Source: Microbacterium oxydans (GTDB taxonomy: Bacteria > Actinomycetota > Actinomycetes > Actinomycetales > Microbacteriaceae). Taken from it: a stretch of 64,000 nt of DNA. Shown here one piece after another: positions 26,781 through 35,406 of the stretch. The notes beneath the pieces were generated by a model that was given only the letters and a program-made list of their open reading frames with translations, was not told the DNA's origin and ran no database searches. The DNA lies in contig NZ_BJOG01000004.1 in NCBI RefSeq assembly GCF_006540085.1, positions 310,001 to 374,000 on the forward strand. Direction: 5' to 3'. Numbering within the stretch: the first letter of the stretch is position 1; each line of letters starts with the position of its first letter. Both the position numbers and the translations under genes were made by a program.

Positions 26781-27887
26781 TCAGTCCTCGACGGCGGCCG
26801 TGCGCTTCAGATGCAGCACGACGACCGTGTAGGTGGCTGCCGAGAGCGAGGCCAGCACCATGTGAATCCCGACGAGGAGCGGGGGGAGGCCCTCTCGTGC
26901 CTGCCACACGCCCACACCGACCTGGACGAGGATCGCGAGCACGAGGACGAGGAGCCAGCGGCGGGGCTCCAGACGCTGTACCCAGGCGGTCACCGTCAGG
27001 AAGACGACCAGCGCGGCGAGGATGTAGCCGGGCCAGGAGTGCACGTGCGCAAGCACCGTCGCGTCGAAGCCGTGGCGCAGGACGTCGGCGTCACCGGAAT
27101 GCGGTCCCGACCCCGTCGTGAGGACGCCGAACACGATCGTGACGGCGAGTGCGAGGCCCGTCACGTGGGTCACGGCTGCGAACCAGGCGGGCACTGCGCG
27201 CTCTCGCGGGCCGGCGGGCGTCCGGAGCCGCACCAGGAACGCCGCGGTGATGCAGACGAGCAGCAGCGACGACGTGTAGTGGAAACCGACGATGAACGGG
27301 TTCAGCCCGGTCAGGACGGTGATGCCGCCGACGAGGGCCTGCGCGACGACGCCGATCAGCACGAGCCAGGCGAGCAGGACGAGGTCGCGCCTGGTGGGAG
27401 TCGAGCGCACGGAGCGGACTGCTGCAGCGATCACGGCGACCAGCAGCACCCCCAGGGCGATCGGCGAGGCGGGGAAGTGCAGAGGAGCGGCGATGGCGAA
27501 CGCGGCGGCAGCCGCGACGATCCCGCCCAAGGCGAACCAGAGCGCGTTGACGAGGCCGCGCTTCCCGGTGAACAGGTGCAGCACCAGCAGCACGACGACG
27601 AGGGCGATGATCCCGACGACACCGGTCATCAGGCGGTTGCCGAACTCGATGATCCCGTGGATGCCCTGCACCTCGAGGATGGGAACGAGGGAGTCCGGGG
27701 TGCACAGCGGCCAGTCCGAGCATCCGAGGCCCGAACCGGTGAGGCGGACGGCTCCGCCGGTGCCGATGATGATGGTCTCGCTGAGGAACGACAACCACGC
27801 GAAGACCGTCAACGCACGCCCCCAGGACGCGGAACGAGGAGCGACCCCTCGCGTCGTCGAGGTGGTGGGGATCAACGTCTCGGGCAT
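26781..27887 (-). CDS. ctaA: Haem A synthase (COX15/CtaA family)
   Basis: A 368-residue eight-helix membrane protein that oxidises haem O to haem A. Typical motifs are GTGGAVRLTGSGLGCSDWPLC, whose extracytoplasmic loop has a Cys pair, and haem-ligand histidines at IHGIIEFGNRLMT, GFHYTSS, LAHVHSWPGY and GIHMVLAS. A GGAGGACTT ribosome site precedes the ATG. It works with ctaB nearby and with SURF1 at 43.7 kb in cytochrome aa3 maturation. It is divergent from sufB. Confidence 0.95.
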   Translation of the reverse strand: MPETLIPTTSTTRGVAPRSASWGRALTVFAWLSFLSETIIIGTGGAVRLTGSGLGCSDWPLCTPDSLVPILEVQGIHGIIEFGNRLMTGVVGIIALVVVLLVLHLFTGKRGLVNALWFALGGIVAAAAAFAIAAPLHFPASPIALGVLLVAVIAAAVRSVRSTPTRRDLVLLAWLVLIGVVAQALVGGITVLTGLNPFIVGFHYTSSLLLVCITAAFLVRLRTPAGPRERAVPAWFAAVTHVTGLALAVTIVFGVLTTGSGPHSGDADVLRHGFDATVLAHVHSWPGYILAALVVFLTVTAWVQRLEPRRWLLVLVLAILVQVGVGVWQAREGLPPLLVGIHMVLASLSAATYTVVVLHLKRTAAVED

Positions 27888-27945
27888 AAGTCCTCCGGAC
27901 CGCGCGAGACGTGGCGGGCATGGCCCGTCCGCCAGGCGGAACCTG

Positions 27946-27980
27946 TAGAATCGGATTGTTGCGATGGGCGCTGACAGCGC
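27946..27980 (+). promoter_or_regulatory. Candidate suf operon promoter with 13-bp palindrome
   Basis: TAGAAT at 27946-27951 is a good -10 upstream of sufB, predicting a leader of about 160 bases. Just downstream GCGCTG-A-CAGCGC (27968-27980) is a perfect palindrome near the expected start site. No sufR regulator gene is present in this operon to explain it. Confidence 0.45.
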
Positions 27981-28120
27981 TGAAGCATCGTCAACAGTTT
28001 AGGCGCGATGGAAGCGCCGGTGATGAGGGCCCACCAACGGCACCCGCTCCCGCAGACTCGACGGGGATCAGGTGTGTCGGGGCGGATGACACCGTTTGGG
28101 ACCTGTGAGGAGAGTGTTGG

Positions 28121-29539
28121 ATGTCGGATGTGCTGATCGACCGCCCGGAGCTTGACGGTCTGGGGGTGTACGAATTCGGCTGGCACGATGAGGATGCTGC
28201 GGGTGCCATCGCGAAACGCGGCATCTCCGAAGATGTCGTCCGGGGGATCTCGAGCCTCAAGAACGAACCCGAATGGATGCTGAAGACCCGACTCAAGGGA
28301 TACCAGCTCTTCGGGCGCAAGCCGATGCCGACGTGGGGTGCAGACCTCAGCGAGATCGACTTCGACAACATCAAGTACTTCGTCCGCTCCACCGAGAAGC
28401 AGGCGCAGACGTGGGAAGACCTCCCCGCCGAGATCCGCGAGACCTACGAGCGTCTCGGGATCCCCGAGGCCGAGCGTCAGCGCCTGGTCGCCGGAGTCGC
28501 CGCGCAGTACGAGTCCGAGGTCGTGTACCACCAGATCCGCGAGGACCTCGAGGCCCAGGGCGTCATCTTCATGGACACCGACACGGCTCTGCGCGAGCAC
28601 CCCGAGTTCTTCGAGGAGTACTTCGGCACGGTCATCCCCGCCGGTGACAACAAGTTCGCCGCGCTGAACACCGCTGTCTGGTCGGGCGGATCGTTCGTCT
28701 ACGTCCCCAAGGGCGTGCACGTCGAGATCCCGCTGCAGGCCTACTTCCGCATCAACACCGAGAACATGGGCCAGTTCGAGCGGACCCTGATCATCGCCGA
28801 CGAGGACAGCTACGTCCACTACATCGAGGGCTGCACGGCCCCGATCTACAAGTCGGACTCCCTGCACTCGGCCGTCGTCGAGATCATCGTGAAGAAGAAC
28901 GCCCGTGTGCGCTACACGACGATCCAGAACTGGTCGAACAACGTGTACAACCTCGTCACCAAGCGTGCCGTGGCCTACGAAGGCGCGACCATGGAGTGGG
29001 TCGACGGCAACATCGGCTCCAAGGTGACGATGAAGTACCCGTCGATCTACCTGATGGGCGAGCACGCGAAGGGCGAGACCCTGTCCGTCGCCTTCGCCGG
29101 ACCCGGTCAGCACCAGGACGCTGGCGCGAAGATGATCCACATGGCGCCGTACACGCAGTCGTCGATCGTCTCGAAGTCGATCGCACGCGGAGGCGGCCGT
29201 GCCGGTTACCGCGGGGAGGTCCGTGTCGATGCCGCTGCGCACCACTCCGCGAACACCGTGCGCTGCGACGCCCTGCTCGTGGACACGAAGTCGCGCTCCG
29301 ACACCTACCCGGCCATCGACATCCGCGTCGATGACGTGCAGCTGGGCCACGAGGCCACGGTCTCCAAGGTCAGCGAGGAGCAGCTCTTCTACCTGCAGTC
29401 CCGCGGTATGCCCGAGGACGAGGCCATGGCGATGATCGTGCGCGGTTTCATCGAGCCGATCGCCCGAGAACTGCCGATGGAGTACGCCATGGAACTGAAC
29501 AAGCTCATCGAGATGGGCATGGAAGGATCGGTCGGCTAA
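28121..29539 (+). CDS. sufB: Fe-S cluster assembly scaffold protein SufB
   Basis: A 472-residue scaffold subunit of the SufBCD complex that builds [4Fe-4S] clusters. The beta-helix core and conserved C-terminal region are intact, including the cluster-site region [16 protein letters not shown] and [11 protein letters not shown] with its conserved Cys. There is no intein, unlike some actinobacterial SufB. The ribosome site GAGGAGAG lies before the ATG. The stop is followed directly by the sufD ATG. Confidence 0.97.
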   Translation: MSDVLIDRPELDGLGVYEFGWHDEDAAGAIAKRGISEDVVRGISSLKNEPEWMLKTRLKGYQLFGRKPMPTWGADLSEIDFDNIKYFVRSTEKQAQTWEDLPAEIRETYERLGIPEAERQRLVAGVAAQYESEVVYHQIREDLEAQGVIFMDTDTALREHPEFFEEYFGTVIPAGDNKFAALNTAVWSGGSFVYVPKGVHVEIPLQAYFRINTENMGQFERTLIIADEDSYVHYIEGCTAPIYKSDSLHSAVVEIIVKKNARVRYTTIQNWSNNVYNLVTKRAVAYEGATMEWVDGNIGSKVTMKYPSIYLMGEHAKGETLSVAFAGPGQHQDAGAKMIHMAPYTQSSIVSKSIARGGGRAGYRGEVRVDAAAHHSANTVRCDALLVDTKSRSDTYPAIDIRVDDVQLGHEATVSKVSEEQLFYLQSRGMPEDEAMAMIVRGFIEPIARELPMEYAMELNKLIEMGMEGSVG

Positions 29540-30745
29540 ATGGCGGCCTCGACGACAGCGCCCAGTGAGGCGCAGCACACGAACGCGCACATCGACCCTG
29601 CGGCTCAGGTCGCGGCGGCGGGCTTCGTCCCGGTGCAGACCCGCTCCGAGCGGCCGCACTCGTTCGAACCGTCCGACTTCGGAGCACCGACCGGACGCGA
29701 GGTCAACTGGAAGCACACGCCGGTGGCGAAGCTCGCCGGACTCTTCTCCGATGAGCCGGGCGAGGAGAACGCCGTGACCTACGATCTCGACGCTGTCGAG
29801 GCGTTCCTGGAGCCCTCCTCGGATGAGGAAGGGCCCTACGGGGAGTTCTTCCGTCCTGAAGATCTCTCCAGCGCCCTCGCCTGGAAGCATGGCCCGCGTG
29901 GACTGCACATCCAGCTCCCGGCTGAGGCAGAGCTCGACGAGCCGGTCGTGGTCCCGATCACGGGCACGGGCGCCGATAAGCGTGCGTTCGGTCAGATCCT
30001 CATCGAGGCGAAGCCGCACTCGCGCGGCACCGTCGTGCTCGACCACTCCGGTTCCGCGCAGTACGCGCAGAACGTCGAGATCATCGTGCGCGACGGCGCG
30101 AGCCTGACCGTCATCAGCCTGCAGCGCTGGGACGATGACGCGGTGCACGCCGCGGCTCACCAGGCCACCGTCGGTGCCGATGCCACGCTGAAGCACTTCG
30201 TCATCAGCTTCGGCGGCGGTGTCGTGCGCGTGAACCCGAGCGTGGAGCTCACGGGTGCCGGATCCGAGGGATACCTCTACGGGCTGTCCTATGCCGACGG
30301 CGGTCAGCACCTCGAGAGCCAGGTCTACCTGCACCACAAGGGTGCGCACACCAAGGGCGACGTGCTCTACAAGGGCGCGCTGCAGGGCGAGGGCGCACAC
30401 AGCGTCTGGATCGGCGACGTGCTGATCGGTGCCGACGCCACGGGCACCGACTCCTACGAGGCGAACCGCAACCTGGTGCTGACCGAGGGTGCTCGTGCCG
30501 ACTCGATCCCGAACCTTGAGATCGAGACCGGCGACATCCTGGGAGCCGGGCACGCGAGTGCGACCGGTCGTTTCGACGACGAGCAGCTCTTCTACCTGCA
30601 GGCCCGCGGCATCACCGAGGAGGAGGCCCGTCGTCTGGTCGTGCTCGGATTCCTCACCGATATCGTGCAGCGCCTCGGCATCCCCGCCCTCGAGACCGAG
30701 TTGCTGGCGGCCATCGAGGCGGAGCTCGCCGAGGTGAGCGCATGA
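29540..30745 (+). CDS. sufD: Fe-S cluster assembly protein SufD
   Basis: A 401-residue SufB paralogue that forms the heterodimer of the SufBC2D complex. The conserved C-terminal block DDEQLFYLQARGITEEEARRL is seen, matching SufB's [19 protein letters not shown]. The N-terminal 60 residues are variable and acidic. The ATG follows the sufB TAA with no gap, and the stop overlaps the Rieske ATG (ATGA), so translation is coupled. Confidence 0.95.
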   Translation: MAASTTAPSEAQHTNAHIDPAAQVAAAGFVPVQTRSERPHSFEPSDFGAPTGREVNWKHTPVAKLAGLFSDEPGEENAVTYDLDAVEAFLEPSSDEEGPYGEFFRPEDLSSALAWKHGPRGLHIQLPAEAELDEPVVVPITGTGADKRAFGQILIEAKPHSRGTVVLDHSGSAQYAQNVEIIVRDGASLTVISLQRWDDDAVHAAAHQATVGADATLKHFVISFGGGVVRVNPSVELTGAGSEGYLYGLSYADGGQHLESQVYLHHKGAHTKGDVLYKGALQGEGAHSVWIGDVLIGADATGTDSYEANRNLVLTEGARADSIPNLEIETGDILGAGHASATGRFDDEQLFYLQARGITEEEARRLVVLGFLTDIVQRLGIPALETELLAAIEAELAEVSA

Positions 30746-31068
30746 CCGCCGAACGCGTCTGCGGAGTATCCGACCTCGAACAGGACACACCGCTGCGCGT
30801 GGACCCGAGCGGCGTGCCCATCACGGTGATCAAGGACGGCGAAGGAGTGATCCACGCCATCGGCGACACCTGCACGCACGGCGACATCTCGCTGTCCGAG
30901 GGCTTCGTGGAGGGCGACACGGTGGAGTGCTGGGCACACGGCTCCGCGTTCTCCCTCCTCACCGGCAAGCCCCAGAATCTCCCCGCGTATGAGCCGGTCC
31001 CGGTCTACGTCGTCCAGATCGACGGCGACGACGTGCTCATCGATCCGACTGTGATTAAGGAAGTCTGA
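30742..31068 (+). CDS. Rieske-type [2Fe-2S] ferredoxin in suf operon
   Basis: A 108-residue soluble Rieske protein of the non-haem-dioxygenase-ferredoxin type. The cluster ligands are Cys-x-His in GDTCTHGDISL and Cys-x-x-His in VECWAHGSAFS, spaced normally. It is embedded between sufD and sufC with a 4-base overlap to sufD and three bases to sufC, so a role in electron supply or cluster transfer during assembly is inferred. This placement is common in actinobacterial suf operons. Confidence 0.9.
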   Translation: MTAERVCGVSDLEQDTPLRVDPSGVPITVIKDGEGVIHAIGDTCTHGDISLSEGFVEGDTVECWAHGSAFSLLTGKPQNLPAYEPVPVYVVQIDGDDVLIDPTVIKEV

Positions 31069-31071
31069 AGA

Positions 31072-31842
31072 ATGTCTGTTCTCGAGATCCGCGACCTGCA
31101 TGTGACGGTCGAGACCGAGGCGGGGACCACCCCGATCCTCAACGGAATCAACCTCACCATGAACACGGGGGAGACCCACGCGATCATGGGCCCCAACGGC
31201 TCCGGCAAGTCCACGCTGGCGTACACGATCGCCGGTCACCCGAAGTACACGGTGACGTCCGGTTCGATCACGTTCGACGGTCAGGACGTGCTGGAGATGA
31301 GCGTCGACGAGCGGGCCCGTGCCGGCCTGTTCCTCGCGATGCAGTACCCGGTGGAGATCCCCGGCGTGACGGTGACGAACTTCCTCCGCACGGCCAAGAC
31401 CGCCCTCGACGGCGAAGCGCCGGCGATCCGCGGCTGGACCAAGGACGTCAAGGAGGCCATGTCGAACCTGCGCATGGACCCGAAGTTCGCGCAGCGCAAC
31501 GTCAACGAGGGTTTCTCCGGTGGCGAGAAGAAGCGCCACGAGATCCTCCAGCTCGAGGTGCTGAAGCCGAAGTTCGCCGTGCTCGACGAGACCGACTCCG
31601 GCCTCGACGTCGACGCGCTCAAGATCGTCTCCGAGGGCGTCAACCGCGCGAAGGAGTCCACCGGACTCGGCGTGCTGCTGATCACGCACTACACCCGCAT
31701 CCTCCGCTACATCCGCCCCGACTTCGTCCACGTGGTGGTCGCGGGAAAGATCGTCGAAGAGGGCGGCCCCGAGCTCGCAGACCGGCTGGAGAACGAGGGA
31801 TACGACCGTTTCCTCGACCCCGCAGCCCCCATCGAGGCGTAG
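31072..31842 (+). CDS. sufC: Fe-S cluster assembly ATPase SufC
   Basis: A 256-residue ABC-type ATPase that drives conformational change of SufB-SufD. Walker A is GPNGSGKST, the signature SGGEKKRHEILQL and Walker B FAVLDETDSGLDVDAL, all of the SufC kind. The ribosome site lies within the end of the Rieske gene. Its TAG stop at 31840-31842 also forms the first three bases of a TAGGCT -10 for sufT. Confidence 0.97.
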   Translation: MSVLEIRDLHVTVETEAGTTPILNGINLTMNTGETHAIMGPNGSGKSTLAYTIAGHPKYTVTSGSITFDGQDVLEMSVDERARAGLFLAMQYPVEIPGVTVTNFLRTAKTALDGEAPAIRGWTKDVKEAMSNLRMDPKFAQRNVNEGFSGGEKKRHEILQLEVLKPKFAVLDETDSGLDVDALKIVSEGVNRAKESTGLGVLLITHYTRILRYIRPDFVHVVVAGKIVEEGGPELADRLENEGYDRFLDPAAPIEA

Positions 31843-31851
31843 GCTGATCGC
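31840..31851 (+). promoter_or_regulatory. Internal leaderless promoter of sufT, built on the sufC stop codon
   Basis: TAGGCT at 31840-31845 contains the sufC TAG stop. A 6-nt spacer GATCGC then leads to the sufT ATG at 31852. No ribosome site is evident, so sufT could be made both from the operon and independently. Confidence 0.5.
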
Positions 31852-32181
31852 ATGACAGCGACCCTCACGGACGAGAAGTACGACGCGGTCACCGAGGCTC
31901 TCAAAGACGTCATGGACCCCGAGCTCGGGATCAACGTCGTCGACCTCGGCCTCATCTACGACCTCGCCTGGGATGACGAGAACGACGCTCTCGTCATCCA
32001 CATGACGCTGACCAGCGCCGGCTGCCCGCTCACCGACGTCCTCGAGGATCAGACCGCTCAGGCTCTGGACAGCGTCGTCGATCGCTTCCGGATCAACTGG
32101 GTCTGGATGCCCCCGTGGGGTCCGGAGCGGATCACGGACGACGGGCGCGACATGATGCGCGCTCTCGGATTCGCGATCTGA
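31852..32181 (+). CDS. sufT: SufT-like MIP18 (DUF59) Fe-S maturation protein
   Basis: A 109-residue protein whose main conserved block is MDPELGINVVDLGLIYD, with the invariant Cys in SAGCPLTD. SufT is a late-acting factor in Fe-S protein maturation in Gram-positives. It closes the operon, nine bases after sufC, and is followed by a strong terminator. The usual sufS and sufU genes between sufC and sufT are absent. Confidence 0.92.
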   Translation: MTATLTDEKYDAVTEALKDVMDPELGINVVDLGLIYDLAWDDENDALVIHMTLTSAGCPLTDVLEDQTAQALDSVVDRFRINWVWMPPWGPERITDDGRDMMRALGFAI

Positions 32182-32203
32182 CCGCACAGAACGTCAAGCA
32201 GGA

Positions 32204-32233
32204 CGAAGCGGGCGCGACTACGCGCCCGCTTCG
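32204..32233 (+). terminator. Terminator of the suf operon
   Basis: A perfect 13-bp stem. CGAAGCGGGCGCG (32204-32216) and CGCGCCCGCTTCG (32221-32233) enclose the loop ACTA. No T-tract follows. Confidence 0.8.
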
Positions 32234-32273
32234 CTGACTCCGCACCGGCGCGGGGCGAGACTCGGGAGAACGA

Positions 32274-33428
32274 ATGCTTCAGGTGAAAGCCCTGCCCTTG
32301 GCCGAGCTTCGCGAGCGGACGAGCGAGAAGTGGCGGGAGTATCCGGCCGACGTGCTTCCCCTGTTCGTCGCCGAGACCGACTTCCCTCTCGCGCCTGCCA
32401 TCACGGCGGCCCTGCAGCGTGCGGTCGAGATCGGCGACACCGGCTATATGGCGTCGAGGACCCCTCTTGCGCAGGCCTTCTCGGACTTCGCATCCCGCCG
32501 TTACGGGTGGGAGCCCGACCCCGCGCGAATCCGCAGCACGGCGGATGTGAGCATGGGGATCGTCGAGATCCTGCGCCGTGTCACGCAGCCGGGGGAGCGC
32601 GTGGTCGTGACGCCGCCGGTCTATCCGCCCTTCTACGACCTGGTCGCCGAAGCCGGTGCGGAGGTGGAGCGGGTTCCCCTCCGCGACACCGGGACCCGGT
32701 GGGAGCTGGATCTGGACGGGATCCGCGCCGTCTTCGAAGACGGAGCGACGGCCATCCTGCTCTGCAACCCCCACAACCCCACCGGTACGGTGCACGGACG
32801 CGACAGCCTCACTGCTCTCGCGGAGCTCGCCGACGAGTTCGGTGTCGCCGTGGTGTCGGACGAGATCCACGCGCCGCTCGCCCAGCCGGGTTCGGGGTTC
32901 ACACCTTTCCTCGCGGTGAGTGATGTCGCGCAGCGGGTGGGGTACGCGCTCGTGAGCGCGAGCAAGGCCTTCAACCTCGCCGGGCTCAAATGCGCCCTCA
33001 TGGTCACGGCCGACGACGAGACGAGCGCCGTGGTGCGCGGACTCCCGGTCGAGGTTGAATGGCGCACCGGGCAGTTCGGTCTGCTCGCCGCCGTCGCTGC
33101 GTTCTCGGAGGAGAGCGACGAGTGGCTCGACGGGCTGCTGCGCACTCTGGACGAGAACCGCCTGCTGCTCGAGGATCTGCTCGCCGCGCACCTCCCCGGA
33201 GCGCGGTACCGCATTCCCGATGCCGGCTACCTGGCGTGGATCGACCTCACCGCGTTGGAGTGGGGCGACAACCCGGCCAGACGGATCCTGAAGGACGCGA
33301 AGGTCGCCCTGCACTTCGGGCCCGCCTTCGGCGCGGAGGGCGCAGGCCACGTGCGGTTGAACTTCGGCACCAGTCCGGAGATCCTCACCGAGGCCATCGA
33401 GCGCATAGCGTCGCTCGTCGGCCGATGA
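32274..33428 (+). CDS. PatB/MalY-type PLP-dependent C-S lyase (cystathionine beta-lyase-like)
   Basis: A 384-residue fold-type I aminotransferase-like enzyme. The PLP lysine is K231 in SASKAFNLAGLKCA. The NPHNPTG loop and VSDEIHAPL segment are the MalY/PatB signature. Such enzymes cleave cystathionine or cysteine S-conjugates to pyruvate, ammonia and a thiol. GGGAGAA lies before the ATG. Its stop overlaps the following MFS gene's ATG (ATGA), which suggests that the exporter removes the lyase product or substrate. Confidence 0.88.
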   Translation: MLQVKALPLAELRERTSEKWREYPADVLPLFVAETDFPLAPAITAALQRAVEIGDTGYMASRTPLAQAFSDFASRRYGWEPDPARIRSTADVSMGIVEILRRVTQPGERVVVTPPVYPPFYDLVAEAGAEVERVPLRDTGTRWELDLDGIRAVFEDGATAILLCNPHNPTGTVHGRDSLTALAELADEFGVAVVSDEIHAPLAQPGSGFTPFLAVSDVAQRVGYALVSASKAFNLAGLKCALMVTADDETSAVVRGLPVEVEWRTGQFGLLAAVAAFSEESDEWLDGLLRTLDENRLLLEDLLAAHLPGARYRIPDAGYLAWIDLTALEWGDNPARRILKDAKVALHFGPAFGAEGAGHVRLNFGTSPEILTEAIERIASLVGR

Positions 33429-34795
33429 CCGCCCCGTCCGAGGCCGCGACGATCTGGGATCGTCACCGCATCTGGGTGACCCTCGGCGCGGTCGCACTGA
33501 TCTTCCTCGCGGCGATCGAGGCTCTCGCCGTCACGACCGTCATGCCCATCGTGAGCGCGGCCCTGAATGGAGAGGCGCTCTACGCCGTCGCCTTCGCGGG
33601 GACGCTGGCCACGAGCGTGATCGGCATGGTCGCGACCGGAGCATGGTCGGACGCCCGGGGTCCCCGCGGCGCGCTGTACGTCGCCGTGTCGCTCTTCATC
33701 GTCGGCCTGCTGATCTCGGGCTTCGCCGTCACGATGCACCAGTTCCTGATCGGGCGACTGGTGCAGGGGCTGGGGACGGGTGGACAGACGGTCGCGCTCT
33801 ATGTCGTGGTGGCGCGGCTGTACCCGCCTCACCTGCACGGGCGCATCTTCGCCGCCTTCGCCGCGGCTTGGGTCGTTCCGTCGATGGTCGGTCCGTTCCT
33901 CGCGGGAGCCGTCGCCGAGTATCTCGACTGGCGCTGGGCCTTCCTCGGCGTGGCCGTGCTCACCGCTTCGGCTTTCCTCATGATCGCGGTGCGGCTCCGT
34001 GGGGTCGACCTGGGGCAGGGGGAACCGCAGGATCGGAGGGCGCTCGTCGTCCGGCTGCTGCTCGCAGTGGTGGTGGCGGTACTCGCGGTCGTCATCGGCT
34101 TCTCGGCCGAGATGGAGCCGTCGATCGGGTGGCCCGTCGCGATCGGAGCCGTGCTGGCGATCGGGTTCGCGGTGCTGCCGCTGTTGCCACGGGGTACGCT
34201 TCGAGCCGGACCCGGGTTGCCCAGCGTCGTGCTGATGCGCGGCATCGTCGCCGGTGCGTTCTTCGCCACGGAGGCCTACATCCCGTATCTGCTCATGAGG
34301 AAGTTCGACTTCAGTGCGACCTGGGCGGGCATCGCCCTGATGCTGGCGGCACTGGCGTGGGCAGGCGCCTCAGCCCTGCAGGGGCGGTTCGGAGAGCGTC
34401 TGGGCAACCGCCGCATCACGGCGATCAGCCTGGGCTCGCTGCTGATCGCGATGCTGTGCGTGCTCTTCGCTGCGGTCTTCGATGTCTCGCCCGCTCTGGT
34501 GGTCGTCGGCTGGGCCTTCGCCGGCGGCGGGATGGGCCTGCTCTACCCGCGCCTGACCGTGTTGACGCTCGCGTACTCGAACGAGACCAATCAGGGGTTC
34601 AACTCGTCCGCGTTGTCGATCTCGGACGCCTCAGGATCGGCTGTCGCGATCGCGCTGGCGGGTCTCGGTGTGGCGACGCTCGGCGGCGGGGCCGGGGCGT
34701 TCAGCGCCGTCTTCGCGTTCTGCATCGCCCTCGTGGCGCTGGCTGTGGTGCCCGGTCTCAGGCTCGGGCACGCGGCCGAGTCTCCGGCGACCTGA
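33425..34795 (+). CDS. MFS transporter (DHA2-like exporter)
   Basis: A 456-residue major facilitator with about fourteen helices. The helix 2-3 loop reads GAWSDARGPRGALYVAV, and helix 1 carries EALAVTTVMPIVSAAL, the DHA2-style motif. Substrate unknown. It is translationally coupled to the upstream C-S lyase. Its last 38 bases are antisense to the bioQ-like TetR gene, whose stop lies inside it. Confidence 0.88.
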   Translation: MTAPSEAATIWDRHRIWVTLGAVALIFLAAIEALAVTTVMPIVSAALNGEALYAVAFAGTLATSVIGMVATGAWSDARGPRGALYVAVSLFIVGLLISGFAVTMHQFLIGRLVQGLGTGGQTVALYVVVARLYPPHLHGRIFAAFAAAWVVPSMVGPFLAGAVAEYLDWRWAFLGVAVLTASAFLMIAVRLRGVDLGQGEPQDRRALVVRLLLAVVVAVLAVVIGFSAEMEPSIGWPVAIGAVLAIGFAVLPLLPRGTLRAGPGLPSVVLMRGIVAGAFFATEAYIPYLLMRKFDFSATWAGIALMLAALAWAGASALQGRFGERLGNRRITAISLGSLLIAMLCVLFAAVFDVSPALVVVGWAFAGGGMGLLYPRLTVLTLAYSNETNQGFNSSALSISDASGSAVAIALAGLGVATLGGGAGAFSAVFAFCIALVALAVVPGLRLGHAAESPAT

Positions 34796-35342
34796 GCGCT
34801 CCCGCGAGGGCAGCGACCCCGAGGTCGAAGACGCGGTCGAGTCCGGCGGTGACATCCGCATCCTCCGCGGCCGGGAGCGCGCCGTGGCTGTCGGCGTGCA
34901 TGCGCTGCTGCACGAGCGTGGCGTGGCCCAGCACGAAGTGGAGGATGGCGATTCCTCGATCCTCGGCATCCGAGGCACCCTGTGCACGCAGGGTGTCGAC
35001 CAGAGCCTTCTGCGCAGTGGAGGAACCGAGCTGGAGTGCGTAGGTGCTGAGGACCAGCTCGGCACCGTCACGATAGGCGAAGAGGGCATCGCGGATGCCG
35101 CGCGCTGTGACGATGATGTCCGTTCCACCGTGCGGTATCGACGCGGTGATCCGGTCGGCGAGCTCGGCGAGCAGCTCCTGCTTGTTCGCGAAGTGCCAGT
35201 AGAGGGCGCTCGGCTGCAGGTCGAGGCCCGCGGCGATACGTCGCATGGAGAGGTCGGCGAGTCCGACCTCATCGAGCAGGGCGAGTGCGCTCCGTGCCAC
35301 GCTGTCGCGGTCGTGTCGGGCCGGATTGGGCTCTGGGCTCAT
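34758..35342 (-). CDS. bioQ: TetR-family repressor, probable biotin regulator BioQ
   Basis: A 194-residue TetR protein. The DNA-binding domain is at residues 12-57 (VARSALALLDEVGLADLSM, then LQPSALYWHFANKQELL). A helical C-terminal domain follows. In corynebacteria and mycobacteria BioQ represses biotin genes through a TGAAC-N3-GTTNN site. Here TGAAC-GAC-GTTCA lies at 35356-35368, inside its own promoter and facing bioM-bioN. The ATG at 35342 follows a consensus TATAAT by 6 nt. The BioQ name rests on operator and neighbours; sequence alone supports TetR. Confidence 0.8.
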   Translation of the reverse strand: MSPEPNPARHDRDSVARSALALLDEVGLADLSMRRIAAGLDLQPSALYWHFANKQELLAELADRITASIPHGGTDIIVTARGIRDALFAYRDGAELVLSTYALQLGSSTAQKALVDTLRAQGASDAEDRGIAILHFVLGHATLVQQRMHADSHGALPAAEDADVTAGLDRVFDLGVAALAGALRSPETRPRARA

Positions 35343-35354
35343 GCTCCGATTATA
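35343..35354 (-). promoter_or_regulatory. Leaderless promoter -10 (TATAAT) of bioQ
   Basis: A consensus TATAAT (35354-35349 on the minus strand), a 6-nt spacer CGGAGC and the ATG at 35342. It is the best -10 hexamer in the window. The operator at 35356-35368 lies between it and the -35 position. Confidence 0.75.
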
Positions 35355-35355
35355 G

Positions 35356-35383
35356 TGAACGACGTTCAGGTGAACAGTGCTCA
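35356..35383. promoter_or_regulatory. Tandem BioQ-like operators
   Basis: Site 1 at 35356-35368 is TGAACGACGTTCA, a perfect 13-bp palindrome. Site 2 at 35371-35383 is TGAACAGTGCTCA, one half-site mismatch. Their centres are 15 bases apart. They lie between the bioQ -10 and the bioM ribosome site, so one repressor could control both directions. Confidence 0.7.
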
Positions 35384-35406
35384 GGTGCGACGCGGAGGAA
35401 GCAGCG

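Noticed and set aside
27888..28120. Riboswitch in the sufB leader
   Set aside because: The leader is long enough, but I see no recognised riboswitch core; only a short palindrome near the start site.
27872..30790. 972-residue open frame antisense to sufB-sufD
   Set aside because: A high-GC shadow frame of real genes, rich in Arg, Val, His and Leu with no domain pattern or ribosome site.
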